Source: Phytohabitans suffuscus
GTDB lineage: Bacteria > Actinomycetota > Actinomycetes > Mycobacteriales > Micromonosporaceae
Length of the DNA stretch: 64,000 nucleotides
Direction of reading: 5' to 3'
Assembly: GCF_011764565.1 (NCBI RefSeq)
Contig: NZ_AP022871.1
Location: 682,001-746,000, forward strand
The notes beneath the pieces were generated by a model. It was not told where the DNA came from, made no database searches, and was given only the letters and a program-made list of their open reading frames with translations. Within the stretch, counting starts at the first letter, position 1. Each line of letters begins with the position of its first letter. This document shows positions 28,388 to 37,939 of this stretch, one piece after another. Both the position numbers and the translations under genes were made by a program.

Positions 28388-29953
28388 TCAGCCCTGGATC
28401 AGGTCGGACGCGTGCCAGGCCATGGCCATGACGGGTCCGTTGAGGTTGCCCGAGACCATGATGGGCAGCACCGAGGCGTCGACGACCCGGAGGTTGGCGA
28501 CGCCGCGCACCCGCAGCTCCGGGTCGACCACGTCGTCGTCGTGCGGACCCATCGCGCAGGTGCCGATCGCGTGGTAGCCGCAGTAGCCGTGCTCCAGCGC
28601 GGCGTCGATGATGTCCGCGTCGTCCTGCACGGCGGGGCCGGGAAGGGTCTCGACGGTGATCCGCTTGGCGATCGGGTCGGTGGCGAACAGCTCGCGCATG
28701 CGCCGGAAGGCCGCCACTCCGACCCCGCGGTCGTACTCCGTCGCCAGGTAGTTGGGCACGATCCGCGGCGGCGCCTCCGGGTCCGGCGACGTGATCCGCA
28801 GGGAGCCCTCGCTGTCCGGCCGCAGCACGTGCCCCAGGCAGTTGACGCCGGGCTCGCGCTCCAGGGGCAACTGCTCGCCGGGGACCTGCGGCCCCGCGGA
28901 GAAGGGCGCCATCAGCAGCTGGGCGTCGGGGCGGTCGAGGTCGGGGCGGGTCTTGACGAAGGCGAGCACGTCGTACACCGGCGCGGCGATCGGACCGCGG
29001 CGGGTGAGCAGGTACTTCAGGCCGGCCATCGCCTGGCGGGCCGGCGTGTTGAGCCGCCGGTTGTAGCCGAGGTCCTCGGCGAGCCGGAACTGGAGCTTGA
29101 AGACCCGGTGCTCGCGCATCCGGGCGCCGACGGCGGGGCGGTCGAGCAGCACGTCGACGCCGGCCGCGCGGAGCACCCCGGCGGGGCCGATGCCCGACAC
29201 CTGCAGCAGCCGCGGCGTGGCGATGCTGCCGCAGGCGACGACGACCTCGCGCGCGGCGGCCACGTCGACGGTCCGGCCGTTTCGCCCGAGGCGCACTCCC
29301 ACGGCCGCGTCCTTGTCGAACAGGATGCGCAGCGCGACGGTGCGGGTGGCGACGGTCAGGTTGGCCCGGCGCCGCACCGGGTGCAGGAAGGCCGCCGACG
29401 CGCTGACCCGCCGGCCGTGGCGGATCGTCGCCATCGTGTAGCCGATGCGCTCGCCGTCGTGGGCGTTCAGGTCCCGCTCATGGCTCCACCCCAGGTTGAC
29501 CCCGGCGGCGATCATCTCCTCGCACAGCCCGTCGGACTCCGTCGCGGATACCGCCGAGACGGCCAACCCGCTCCGCTCCATCTCCGTGAAGATCGGGCCG
29601 ATGGTGTCCCAGCCCCATCCGGGGTTGCCCAGCCGCTCGAGCTCGTCGTAGTCGGCCCGCTGCCCGCGGTTGTAGACCATGCCGTTGATCGAGCTGGACC
29701 CGCCGAGCGTCCGGCCCCGCGGCCACACCTCCGGCCGCGCGGACGGATGGAACGGCTCGACCGGAAACTGCCAGGCGGTACGGGTGCCGTCCATCAGCCG
29801 CGCGAACCCCTTGGGCACCCTGATCAGTGGATTCGAGTCCCAGCCACCCGCCTCGACCAGCAGCACCCGGGTCGCGGGATCCTCCGACAGCCGGTTGGCG
29901 AGCACGCAACCCGCGGAGCCGGCACCCACGATGACGTAGTCGAACTCGCGCAC
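28388..29953 (-). CDS. GMC-family FAD oxidoreductase (choline dehydrogenase-like)
   Basis: Oxidises an alcohol using FAD; probably cytoplasmic. 521 residues. N-terminal dinucleotide fold FDYVIVGAGSAGCVLANRLSE, the GMC signature GGSSSINGMVYNRG, and near the C-terminus the catalytic His region GYHAIGTCAMGPHDD followed by LRVVDASVLP. The likely substrate class includes choline or other alcohols; betaine genes are not adjacent. GTG 29953 with GGAGGGC. It is convergent with the amylase gene, 65 bp apart. Confidence 0.92.
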   Translation of the reverse strand: MREFDYVIVGAGSAGCVLANRLSEDPATRVLLVEAGGWDSNPLIRVPKGFARLMDGTRTAWQFPVEPFHPSARPEVWPRGRTLGGSSSINGMVYNRGQRADYDELERLGNPGWGWDTIGPIFTEMERSGLAVSAVSATESDGLCEEMIAAGVNLGWSHERDLNAHDGERIGYTMATIRHGRRVSASAAFLHPVRRRANLTVATRTVALRILFDKDAAVGVRLGRNGRTVDVAAAREVVVACGSIATPRLLQVSGIGPAGVLRAAGVDVLLDRPAVGARMREHRVFKLQFRLAEDLGYNRRLNTPARQAMAGLKYLLTRRGPIAAPVYDVLAFVKTRPDLDRPDAQLLMAPFSAGPQVPGEQLPLEREPGVNCLGHVLRPDSEGSLRITSPDPEAPPRIVPNYLATEYDRGVGVAAFRRMRELFATDPIAKRITVETLPGPAVQDDADIIDAALEHGYCGYHAIGTCAMGPHDDDVVDPELRVRGVANLRVVDASVLPIMVSGNLNGPVMAMAWHASDLIQG

Positions 29954-30253
29954 ACGACTGCCCTCCGTGATCGAGTACTCACGGAACGATAGCGGCGACT
30001 CACGTACGGTCGATGCGCCCGGACGCCCAAAGATTCACCTGCCGCGAAGTCTCCCGCCCTGCTCGCGGCCTCGCCCGCCGCTTTGGTCGCGGCTTGGCCA
30101 CCGCTTCGGTCGCCGCTTTGTCGGGCGCGCTCGCGGAACCGTAATGCGTCTCTTAAAGAAGGTTTAGAGACCTACCGGCCGCCGGCGGGCGGTGCCTACC
30201 ATTCCGGCGGCCGCGGCCATCCGCGCGCATCTTGACCCGTTGGGGAGTGACCC
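29954..30253. other. Divergent intergenic region
   Basis: No gene seen. It holds Cys/Arg-poor direct repeats of a CCGCTTNGGTCG-like unit near 30081-30120 and an imperfect inverted repeat GTCTCTTAAA/TTTAGAGAC (30148-30171), about 85 bp ahead of the DUF1996 gene. The inverted repeat is a possible operator or leader hairpin. Confidence 0.35.
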
Positions 30254-31432
30254 GTGTCGTACACCGCGCCCGGCGGACCCGGCGCACGTCCGAGCCTCCT
30301 GCGGCGCAGGCGGGGCGTGGTCGCCGGCGTGGCCGCCCTCGTGGTGGTGGCCGGGGCCGCCGCCGTCCACCTGGGCGGCACCGGGGCCGAGCCGTCGAAC
30401 GCGGCCAACACCGTCCCGTACCCGTCGACGCCGGCCACGCGGACCGGGTCGCCCACCCCGCCGCCCACCGCCTCCGCCGCCACGCCGCCGCCCGCGTCCA
30501 GCGCCACACCGCCGCCCGCCGCCGCGACCACGCCGGACCTCCCCCGGACCGGCTGGGTACCGGTCGACCGCGCGGCCTGGAAGGCACAGGTCGACGCGTA
30601 CGACGCGCTGAAGATCGACCCCGTCCCGGCCCGTGTGGGCAACCTCCCGGAGTTCCGGGCGGACTGCGAGTACAGCCACTCGCTGCCCGACGACCCCATC
30701 GTCGCCCCCGGCCTGCCGGGCGCCTCGCACATGCACTCCTTCGTCGGCAACAAAGCCGTCGACGCGCACACCACGGCCGCCGACCTGATGAAGTTCACCG
30801 CCACCTCCTGCGAGCCGGCCCAGGACCACTCCGCCTACTGGGTGCCGACCCTCTACGACAACGCGACCGGCAAGCCGGTCGAGACCACGGGCTTCCGGGT
30901 CTACTACCGCTCGCTCATGAAGGACCCGACCGGCCAGCTGCCCATGCCCAACGGCCTGCGCATGATCAGCGGCGACGCCAAGAAGAAGAAACCGACACCA
31001 CGCGGCGCGACCGGCCAGTTCTACTGCGCCTTCTACGGCCCCGGCGACCTCGACGGCATCGCCCGCAGCACCAACGGCAACTGGCCCATCTGCGGCGGCG
31101 ACGCCACCCTGCACTTCATGATGCAGTTTCCGGACTGCTGGGACGGCAAGCACCTGGACAGCCCCAACCACAAGGACCACGTCGCGTACGGCTCGGGAGA
31201 CGCCTGCCCGCGCAGCCACCCGGTGAAGATCCCCGCGATCACCTTCGACATCCGGTACCCCGCGAAGGGCACCCCGGCCGGCTACTACCTCTCCTCCGAC
31301 AAGGAGGGCAGGAGCGCCTCGTCCATGCACGGCGACGCCTTCGTCATGTGGGACCTCGCCACCATGAACAAGCGCACCAAGAACTGCGTCCTGCAGCGAC
31401 GCACCTGCGACAACCACGGCTACCAGAGGTAG
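30254..31432 (+). CDS. DUF1996 membrane-anchored or secreted protein
   Basis: 392 residues. A basic N-terminus and one membrane segment (GVVAGVAALVVVAGAAAVHL) are followed by a long Thr/Pro/Ala linker (about 50-100), then the DUF1996 domain with its His-rich HMHSFVGN and SAYWVPTLY motifs and conserved Cys. DUF1996 proteins are common in fungi and actinobacteria and have no established function; a wall or surface role is inferred from the anchor. GTG 30254 follows GGGGAG. Its stop is 8 bp from that of the convergent sigma gene. Confidence 0.88.
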   Translation: MSYTAPGGPGARPSLLRRRRGVVAGVAALVVVAGAAAVHLGGTGAEPSNAANTVPYPSTPATRTGSPTPPPTASAATPPPASSATPPPAAATTPDLPRTGWVPVDRAAWKAQVDAYDALKIDPVPARVGNLPEFRADCEYSHSLPDDPIVAPGLPGASHMHSFVGNKAVDAHTTAADLMKFTATSCEPAQDHSAYWVPTLYDNATGKPVETTGFRVYYRSLMKDPTGQLPMPNGLRMISGDAKKKKPTPRGATGQFYCAFYGPGDLDGIARSTNGNWPICGGDATLHFMMQFPDCWDGKHLDSPNHKDHVAYGSGDACPRSHPVKIPAITFDIRYPAKGTPAGYYLSSDKEGRSASSMHGDAFVMWDLATMNKRTKNCVLQRRTCDNHGYQR

Positions 31433-31440
31433 CGGCACGG

Positions 31441-32364
31441 TCAGCCGTCCGGGCGGCGCGCCTGCCTGACCTCGCGCGCCACCGCCCACCCGTCCGCCAC
31501 CGGGCCGAGGTGGCCGAGCTTGTCGGGGTTGGCCACCGAGCGGATCGTCTGGATCCGCCCGCTGTACACCTCCAGCGCCACCGTGCCGGCCACGTTGCCG
31601 TCCCGGTCGCGGACGATCGCGCCCGGCTGGCCGTTGACGTCGCGCCGCTCCAGCCGTACGTCGATCTGGACGAGCACCGGGAAGACCGACGCGAGCACGC
31701 GGGCCACGTTGTCGGCACCGACCACGCTCCTGGCCAGCGCGGGCGCCTTGCCTCCCCCGTCGCCGACCATCTGGACGTCGGCGGCCAGCAGCTCCCGCAG
31801 CGCCTCGACGTCGCCGTCCCGCAGCGCGTGGAAGAACCGGGCCGCCAGCTCGTCGCGTTCGCGCCGGTCCGCCTCGAACCGCGGGCGTCCCACGTCCATG
31901 TGGCGCCGCGCCCGGACGGCGAGCTGCCGGCAGGCCGCCTCGGACCGCCCGACGGCGGCCGCGACCTCGGGGAAGCCGAACCCGAACACCTCACGCAGCA
32001 CGAAGACCGCGCGTTCGAGCGGGGTCAGCCGCTCCAGCAGCAGCAACGCCGCCATCGACACCGAGTCCGCCAGCTCCGCCGAGCGTTCCGGGTCCTCGTA
32101 CGGGTCGGCGATCAGCGGCTCGGGGAACCACTGCCCGACGTACTCCTCCCGCCGCACGCGCGCCGAGCGCAGTACGTCGATCGAGATCCGCGTGACCACG
32201 GCCGAGAGGAACGCCTTGGTCGACGTGGGCGTGGTGGGCGTGGACTCGTAGCGCAGCCAGGTCTCCTGGACCGCGTCCTCGGCCTCGACCACGCTGCCGA
32301 GGATCCGGTAGGCGATCGCGAACAGCAGCGGCCGCAGCTGCTCGAACCGCTCGCCACGGGTCAT
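31441..32364 (-). CDS. ECF41-group RNA polymerase sigma factor (SigJ-like)
   Basis: 307 residues. Regions sigma2 (LLFAIAYRILGSVVEAEDAVQETW) and sigma4 (ERAVFVLREVFGFGFPEVA) are followed by a C-terminal SnoaL-like domain that replaces a separate anti-sigma factor in this group. The ECF41 marker motifs YVGQWFPEPL and DGGGK are present. ATG 32364 overlaps the epimerase stop by ATGA, so the two are co-translated. ECF41 sigmas are characteristically linked to 'COE' genes (carboxymuconolactone decarboxylase, oxidoreductase or epimerase); here the partner is the epimerase. The signal it senses is unknown. Confidence 0.93.
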   Translation of the reverse strand: MTRGERFEQLRPLLFAIAYRILGSVVEAEDAVQETWLRYESTPTTPTSTKAFLSAVVTRISIDVLRSARVRREEYVGQWFPEPLIADPYEDPERSAELADSVSMAALLLLERLTPLERAVFVLREVFGFGFPEVAAAVGRSEAACRQLAVRARRHMDVGRPRFEADRRERDELAARFFHALRDGDVEALRELLAADVQMVGDGGGKAPALARSVVGADNVARVLASVFPVLVQIDVRLERRDVNGQPGAIVRDRDGNVAGTVALEVYSGRIQTIRSVANPDKLGHLGPVADGWAVAREVRQARRPDG

Positions 32365-33275
32365 CCGAGCTCTTCCCTGAAGCCCTGCCGCCACGACGGG
32401 TAGCGCGGCCGCCAGCCGAGCTCCCGCTTGGCCTTGGCGTTGGAGAAGCCACGTCCCTGTGTCATCACCCCGACCGCCATCTCGCCGGCCAGCAGCCGCG
32501 CCAGCCACGCGGGGACCCGGCGCGGCGGCTTGGCCCCGGCGCACTCGGCCAGGTAGGGCAGCCACACGCTGATCGGCGCCGGCTCGTCGTCGACGATGTT
32601 GAACACACCCCGCGCCTTCTGCTCCATCGCCATGATGGTGGCGTTCGCCGCGTCGTCGACGTGCACCCACGAGACGTAGCCGGTGCCGCCGCCGATGATC
32701 GGGACCAGCCGCTTCCGCACGAGGCGGAGCTGGTCGTCGTGGGCGCCCGGCCCGTAGAAGCCGCCGTAGCGCAGGACCGCGCCGCCGGCCCTGACGACCA
32801 CGTCCTCGAGGTGGTTGATCGCCTTCGTACCCTCCACCACCTCCAGCGGGTCGTCCTCGGTCTTGACCCAGCCGCCGGTGCGGACACCGTTCATGCTGGC
32901 GTGGCCCTGCGCGACGACGTGCGGGACTCCGGTCGCCTCGGCCGCCGCGAGCAGGTGGTCGATCCCCTCGCGGCGGAGCCGGTTGGTCGCGGCGAAGAAG
33001 CGCTCCGGCCGCCTGGGGTTGGCCTTGCCCGCGTGCCCCGCCGACAGGGCCGTCATCTGATGCACGATCGCGTCCGGCCTGGCCGCGGCGACCGCCTCAC
33101 CGACGGACGCCGCGTCCAGCCCGTCCATCACGACACCCTCTGCGCCCATCCGCTCCAGCAAACCCACCCTGTCCGCGCTCGTCGTCGTGGCGGTCACCTG
33201 GTGGCCCCGGGCCACCAGCTGCGGCACGAGACGGCGCCCGATCACCCCGGAACCGCCCGCTACGAACACTCGCAT
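32361..33275 (-). CDS. NAD-dependent epimerase/dehydratase, ECF41 partner
   Basis: 304-residue extended SDR protein: Rossmann motif VFVAGGSGVIGRRLVPQL at the N-terminus, YGGFYGPGAHDD for the catalytic Tyr neighbourhood, and a C-terminal substrate domain. The YxxxK spacing is not obvious, so activity is uncertain. First gene of the operon with the ECF41 sigma factor, which is predicted to drive it from the TGTCACA-type promoter upstream. Confidence 0.9.
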   Translation of the reverse strand: MRVFVAGGSGVIGRRLVPQLVARGHQVTATTTSADRVGLLERMGAEGVVMDGLDAASVGEAVAAARPDAIVHQMTALSAGHAGKANPRRPERFFAATNRLRREGIDHLLAAAEATGVPHVVAQGHASMNGVRTGGWVKTEDDPLEVVEGTKAINHLEDVVVRAGGAVLRYGGFYGPGAHDDQLRLVRKRLVPIIGGGTGYVSWVHVDDAANATIMAMEQKARGVFNIVDDEPAPISVWLPYLAECAGAKPPRRVPAWLARLLAGEMAVGVMTQGRGFSNAKAKRELGWRPRYPSWRQGFREELG

Positions 33276-33322
33276 ACCGTCCGCCCTCCTCGCTCACGCT
33301 CACGTGATGGCCTCGTGATCGA

Positions 33323-33350
33323 GACGAGACAGCCCGGCGGTCCTGTGACA
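33323..33350 (-). promoter_or_regulatory. Predicted ECF41 promoter
   Basis: Read on the minus strand: TGTCACA (33350-33344), 17 nt, CGTC (33326-33323), about 50 bp before the epimerase start. As I recall, ECF41 target promoters are TGTCACA-N16-CGTC, so the spacing here is one base longer. It implies autoregulation of the sigma operon. Confidence 0.65.
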
Positions 33351-33375
33351 TCGCGGGCCGCAGCGGCGGCGGGCG

Positions 33376-33816
33376 TCAGTAGTAGTTGATCGGGCAGGGC
33401 ATCCCGTTCAGATGGAACGCGTACGGCCACTGGCCGGGGACGAGGATCGTGCCGTTGAAGCCCACGACCGCCGCCGCGCCGGGCGCGAGCGTCGCGTAGT
33501 AGTGGACGGGCGTCAGCGTGCCGTCGGTCCCCACCCGCGTCAGCGTGGCGTGGTTCGGATAGCCGACGGTCGTCGCGCTCGGCACGGTGAACCGTATCGT
33601 CCAGTTGGTCAGCGGCACCGGTTCCGTGTTGACCACCACGACGTTGACCACGAAGTTGGGGCCCTGCCTCACCAGCTGCACCTGGCAGACGATGTCGGCC
33701 ACGCTGACCGCCGGCGCGGGAGCGGCAGCCGAGGCCGGTGCGGGCGCCAGCGGAGCCAGGACGGCAACGCCGGCGACGACCGCCAGCAGACGGCGCAGGA
33801 GCGAAGATCTGTTCAC
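33376..33816 (-). CDS. Small secreted CBM2-like protein
   Basis: 146 residues: signal peptide (RRLLAVVAGVAVLAPLAPAPASA) and a single beta-sandwich domain bounded by Cys (DIVCQVQL to GMPCPINYY), with NWTIRFTVP and FNGTILVPG patterns like family 2 carbohydrate-binding modules. It lacks the usual array of surface Trp, so cellulose binding is doubtful. No catalytic domain is fused. GTG 33816 follows GGAAGGA. It stands apart from the cellulases of the window and may be a surface or chaperone-like accessory. Confidence 0.65.
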   Translation of the reverse strand: MNRSSLLRRLLAVVAGVAVLAPLAPAPASAAAPAPAVSVADIVCQVQLVRQGPNFVVNVVVVNTEPVPLTNWTIRFTVPSATTVGYPNHATLTRVGTDGTLTPVHYYATLAPGAAAVVGFNGTILVPGQWPYAFHLNGMPCPINYY

Positions 33817-34744
33817 GACTGGGTTCCTTCCGATCGGAAAACGGCAACAGATTCAATCGTCACTCATCAATGCGATCGGTTTGTCGCGATTCCCGCGGGC
33901 CGGACAACGCACCTCCGGCCCGCTGCGTCCAAAGAGGACCCAACCCCAAGAGCTTCGAGCTACCGCGACGCCCGCGGTGGTCCGGACCGTTGCTCCCGCG
34001 GCCTCACCCTCCGCGGCCGCCCCGGCACAATCCGGCCGCCGCGTCGGTCCGCCCCGGCGCCCTCCACCGGCAGCGGACCCGGGGACCAGCCTCGGTCCCC
34101 GCTCTGCCAGAGCCGCCGGCACGAGACAGCAAATCCCGGGTCTTGCCGCCCCATCCGCGGCGGGAGGCCACAGACTCAAGGTCTGTTCGGATCTCGACCA
34201 GTCCACGGACGCCCGAACAGGCCGAAACCATCCTCCGAGCACGATCCACAGACCTGTCGGGTGTTGCATCCGTCCATATTGGTGGGCGGGCACTCCGCAG
34301 CTCCCGACCCCAGAAACCGCCGTCCACGACGGGGGCCGCCGTTCCACGTGCCGGCCTCGCCATCCTCGCGCCCTCCCCGTCGATCCGCTGGCCAATGGGG
34401 ACAAACCGGAACCCTGACCCCCGAAGATCTCCGCGACCACCGCGCCATCCGCGTCAACCTGACCACAAAAGCTCCACAAACCAGAACAATTCAGCGGCAC
34501 ACCACCCCTGCCGCTCCGCCCGCGCGGCGCGCGACAACAGATCGTGGTATCAACCCGCCCCCAGAGGGGCGGATCCGTACCACGATCTACAGAAACCGAC
34601 CCGCGGTCTCGACGTCGAGCGGACAAATGCCAGAAAGCGGTCGGCGGCGCTGGCCACCATGGACGGTGCCTCCCGCTCGTCGTCCGCTCGACGCGGGGCC
34701 GGGATCGGTTTCGGTGATCGTGGACGTCGGCCGCCCCGCCGCCA
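33817..34744. other. Repeat island without a gene
   Basis: No convincing gene in ~900 bp. It holds palindrome copy C (34538), its ACAAACC box (34476-34492), a second box with GACAAACCGGAACCCTGACC at 34400-34419, and one half-element (GATCGTGGAC, from 34716) that runs into a pseudogene. Long overlapping ORFs are Arg/Pro-rich products of high GC content. The downstream boundary is the ABC ATPase gene. Confidence 0.55.
34538..34589 (+). repeat. 52-nt palindromic element, copy C
   Basis: Arms CAGATCGTGGTA (34538-34549) and TACCACGATCTA (34578-34589; 11 bp paired) around a 28-nt centre with inner GCCCC/GGGGC. The centre is near-identical to copy E. The ACAAACC box lies 46 bp upstream. Confidence 0.85.
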
Positions 34745-34960
34745 CCACCGGTACCGGGCTCCTGGTGGCGTGCGGCGACCGGGTCGAGACGTACGACGCG
34801 CGGTCGGCGCGCTTCGCGGCCGTGCCCGGGACGCTGGGGGTGTGGCGGTCGTTCGCCACGGCCAACCGCGCTGCCGGACGGCTCGGTGCTCGTGGTGGGC
34901 GGCTACGGCCGGCGGATCCGCACCCACCGGGACGCGGCGGTGATCCGGCCCGGCGGGTGA
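34745..34960 (+). pseudogene. Kelch/galactose-oxidase-like C-terminal fragment, frameshifted
   Basis: Frame one reads TGTGLLVACGDRVETYD and FAAVPGTLGVWRSFATA, then at about 34864-34870 shifts to LPDGSVLVVGGYGRRIRTHRD, ending RPGG at TGA 34958. These are the last blades of a kelch/galactose-oxidase-type protein. The shift needs removal of one base (an extra A), unlike the other breaks in the window. There is no start codon and no upstream domain; a half palindrome abuts its 5' side. It is a real remnant rather than a sequencing slip, I think. Confidence 0.65.
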
Positions 34961-36161
34961 TCAGGAGAAGCCGGCCGCGCGCCCCTCGTGGAGGGTGATG
35001 TTGCGGCCGTCCGAGGGGTCGAACAGGTGGATCTTCTCCAGGTTGAACCAGACCCGGCACGGCCCGCCCTCGCGCACCCCCGACTCGGCGGAGAGCCGGG
35101 TGACCAGGTTGGCACCGCCGGCCGGCAGGTCGGAGGCGCCGGCGTCGGCGGCCAGCTCCTCCAGCTCGGCCGAGCTGGCCCGCTCCCCTCGACGGTCAGG
35201 TACACGTACTTGTCCGAGCCCATCGACTCGACCAGCTCGACCGGCGCCTCGAACTCCCTGCCCTTGCCCGGGCCGCCTCGTCGACGAGCCCGGCGTCCTC
35301 GAAGTGCTCCGGGCGGATGCCGAGGATCATCTCCCCCGGCGCCTCGCCGCGCTCCAGCATGCCGCGCAGGCGGTCGCCCACCGGCAGGTCGCCGAGCGCC
35401 GTGTGCAGCACGCCGTCCGAGGCGCGGGCGCCGAGGAAGTTCATCGCGGGTGAGCCGATGAAGCCGGCGACGAAGAGGTTGGCCGGGTGGTCGTACAGCG
35501 TCTGCGGGTCGCCCACCTGCTGCACGACGCCGGCCCGCAGCACCACCACGCGGTCGCCGAGGGTCATCGCCTCGGTCTGGTCGTGCGTGACGTACACGGT
35601 GGTGGTGCCGAGGCGCTTCTGCAGGCGGGACACGACGGTGCGCATCTGCACGCGCAGCTTGGCGTCCAGGTTGGACAGTGGCTCGTCCATGAGGAACGCC
35701 TTGGGGCTGCGCACGATCGCCCGCCCCATCGCGACCCGCTGCCGCTGACCGCCGGAGAGGTTGGCCGGCCTGCGGTCCAGCAGCTCGGTCAGCTCCAGCA
35801 CCTTGGCCGCCTCGGCGACCTTCTGGTCGATCGTGGCTCTGTCCAGTTTGGCCAGCCGGAGCGGGAAGGCCATGTTCTCCCGGACGGTCATGTTCGGGTA
35901 GAGCGCGTACGACTGGAACACCATCGCGATGTCGCGGTCGCGCGGCGCCTTCTCGTTCACCCGCTCGCCGCCGATGCGCAGGTCGCCGCTGGAGATGTCC
36001 TCCAGGCCGGCGATCATGTTGAGCAGTGTGGACTTGCCGCAGCCCGAGGGGCCGACCAGGATGACGAACTCGCCGTCGGCGATCTCCAGGTCCACCTCGC
36101 GCACGGCGACGGTGCCGTCCGGGTACCGCTTGCCGACCTTGTCGAGCACGATCTCGGCCAT
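34961..36161 (-). CDS. Sugar ABC importer ATPase (MsmK/UgpC/SugC type; two apparent frameshifts)
   Basis: Hydrolyses ATP to drive the importer encoded upstream. Walker [11 protein letters not shown] loop, signature [14 protein letters not shown], Walker [14 protein letters not shown] loop VTHDQ, then a regulatory OB domain. As written it breaks twice near the C-terminus: adding one G in the run near 35267-35272 gives [20 protein letters not shown], and one in the run at 35185-35188 gives [15 protein letters not shown] and an ending EGRAAGF at 34961. The intact protein would be about 400 residues, matching the family. The two breaks are best read as sequence errors. Confidence 0.9.
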
Positions 36162-36164
36162 GAG

Positions 36165-36995
36165 TCACCCCTTAACCGCGCCGGACGTCAGGCCCGAGAC
36201 GATTCGACGCTGGAAGAAGAGCACGAACAGGATGATCGGAACGGTGATGACGACCGCGGCCGCGGAGATGGAGCCGGTCGGGTCTTCGAACTGCGAGTCG
36301 CCGGTGAAGAACGACAGCGCCACCGGCACCGTGCGGGACCGCTCGGTGGAGGTGAGCGAGATGGCGAAGAGGAAGTCGTTCCAGCAGAAGATGAAGGCGA
36401 GGATCGCGGTGGTGAAGACGCCCGGCGCGGCCAGCGGCGCGATCACCTTGCGGAACGCCTCGCCCTGCGTGGCGCCGTCCATCTTGGCGGCCTTCTCCAG
36501 GTCCCACGGGATCTGCTTGAAGAACGCCGAGAGCGTGTAGATGGTCAGTGGCAGCGCGAACGTGATGTACGGCAGGATCAGGCCCGGCCAGGTGTCGAAC
36601 AGGCCCAGCCGCCGCTCGATGTCGAAGAGCGGCGAGACAAGCGACACCTGGGGAAACATCGCGATCAGCAGCGAGATCCCGACCAGCAGCCTCTTGCCGG
36701 GAAAGTCGAGCCGGGCGATCGCGTACGCGGCCATCGTGCCGAGCACCACCGCGATGAGCGTGGAGATCAGCGCGATGCCGATCGAGTTGACCAGCGCCCG
36801 TACGAACTGGTCGGTCTGGAAGATCGTCTTGTAGTTCTCGAGCGTCCACTCGCGCGGGATGAAGTTCCCGTCGGTCAGCGTGTTGGTGGTCTTGAACGAC
36901 AGCGACATGATCCACAGCACCGGAAAGAGCGCGAACACCACCACGACGGCGTCGAGCAGTCCCCAGCGCCACTTGGCCGTACGAGACTCCATCAC
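36165..36995 (-). CDS. Sugar ABC importer permease, MalG type
   Basis: 276-residue inner-membrane subunit with about six TM segments and the ATPase-coupling EAA motif ([22 protein letters not shown]). It overlaps the preceding permease by 4 bp and is followed 3 bp later by the ATPase, so the operon is binding protein, MalF-type, MalG-type, ATPase. Confidence 0.95.
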   Translation of the reverse strand: MMESRTAKWRWGLLDAVVVVFALFPVLWIMSLSFKTTNTLTDGNFIPREWTLENYKTIFQTDQFVRALVNSIGIALISTLIAVVLGTMAAYAIARLDFPGKRLLVGISLLIAMFPQVSLVSPLFDIERRLGLFDTWPGLILPYITFALPLTIYTLSAFFKQIPWDLEKAAKMDGATQGEAFRKVIAPLAAPGVFTTAILAFIFCWNDFLFAISLTSTERSRTVPVALSFFTGDSQFEDPTGSISAAAVVITVPIILFVLFFQRRIVSGLTSGAVKG

Positions 36996-37939
36996 CGCCT
37001 CCCCTCGTCGGAGCTACCGGGTGAGGCCGTGCCGAAGAGCTTCACGAAGACGAACGCGATGATCGCCACGGTCAGGAAGATGAGCACCGACATCGTCGAG
37101 CCGATGCCGAGGTTGAGCCCCTTGATGAGGTTGTTGTACGCGAGCATCGACACCGACGAGGTCTCGTTGGCGCCCGCGGTGAGCACGTAGATGTTGTCGA
37201 AGACGCGGAAGGCGTCGAGCGTGCGGAACAGCAGTGCGACCAGGATGGCCGGCTTCATCACCGGCAGCATCACCTTCGTGAAGCGCTGCCACGCGGTCGC
37301 GCCGTCCATCGCCGCCGCCTTCAGCAGGTCCTCCGGCACGAGCGCGAGGCCGGCCATCAGCAGCAGCGCCATGAACGGCGTGGTCTTCCAGATCTCGGCC
37401 AGCATGATGATCGCCAGGGAGCTGGCCCGCTCGGTGAGCGGCGCGCCGTCGCTGAAGAGGTTGGCCAGGTAGCCGGTGCCGGGCGTCCACGCGTACCGCC
37501 AGGAGAAGGCGGCGACCACCGTGACGATGCCGTACGGGATCAGCGCCGAGGTGCGCACGATGCCCCGCCCCACGAGCGTGCGGTGCATGATGAACGCCAG
37601 CCCCATGCCGAGCACCAGCTCGACCGCGACCGTGACGACGGTGATCAGCATGGTCACGCCGAACGCGGTCCACCAGTACTGGTTGCCCAGCACGGTCACG
37701 TAGTTGGACAGGCCGACGAACTCGCGGTCGTCCGGAAACTTCAGGTCGTACCGCTGCAGCGAGAGCCACACCGAGTAGAGGATCGGGTAGGCGGTCACCG
37801 CGACCATCACGATCGCGGCGGGCGCGCAGAGCAGCCAGCCCAGCCGCCGTTCGGCCCGCTTGCCCTCGGACAGGCGCGCCTTCTCCTTGCGGGTCACCGG
37901 CTCCGCGCGGTGCTTGGCGGCCGTCGTGGTGGCGGTCAC
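36992..37939 (-). CDS. Sugar ABC importer permease, MalF type
   Basis: 315 residues, about six TM segments with a basic cytoplasmic N-terminus; EAA motif [22 protein letters not shown]. It starts at GTG 37939, overlapping the binding-protein stop by GTGA. In pattern it resembles trehalose/maltose permeases (SugA/ThuF). Confidence 0.95.
   Translation of the reverse strand: MTATTTAAKHRAEPVTRKEKARLSEGKRAERRLGWLLCAPAAIVMVAVTAYPILYSVWLSLQRYDLKFPDDREFVGLSNYVTVLGNQYWWTAFGVTMLITVVTVAVELVLGMGLAFIMHRTLVGRGIVRTSALIPYGIVTVVAAFSWRYAWTPGTGYLANLFSDGAPLTERASSLAIIMLAEIWKTTPFMALLLMAGLALVPEDLLKAAAMDGATAWQRFTKVMLPVMKPAILVALLFRTLDAFRVFDNIYVLTAGANETSSVSMLAYNNLIKGLNLGIGSTMSVLIFLTVAIIAFVFVKLFGTASPGSSDEGRR

Noticed and set aside
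25451..29992. A 1513-codon open frame across the amylase and oxidoreductase genes
   Set aside because: It reads through two well-supported genes in another frame and encodes Arg/Pro/Gly-rich sequence; high GC makes such frames open by chance.
33853..34943. Long open frames in the repeat island upstream of the ABC ATPase gene
   Set aside because: They cross repeats and a frameshifted kelch fragment, with no consistent start, ribosome site or domain.
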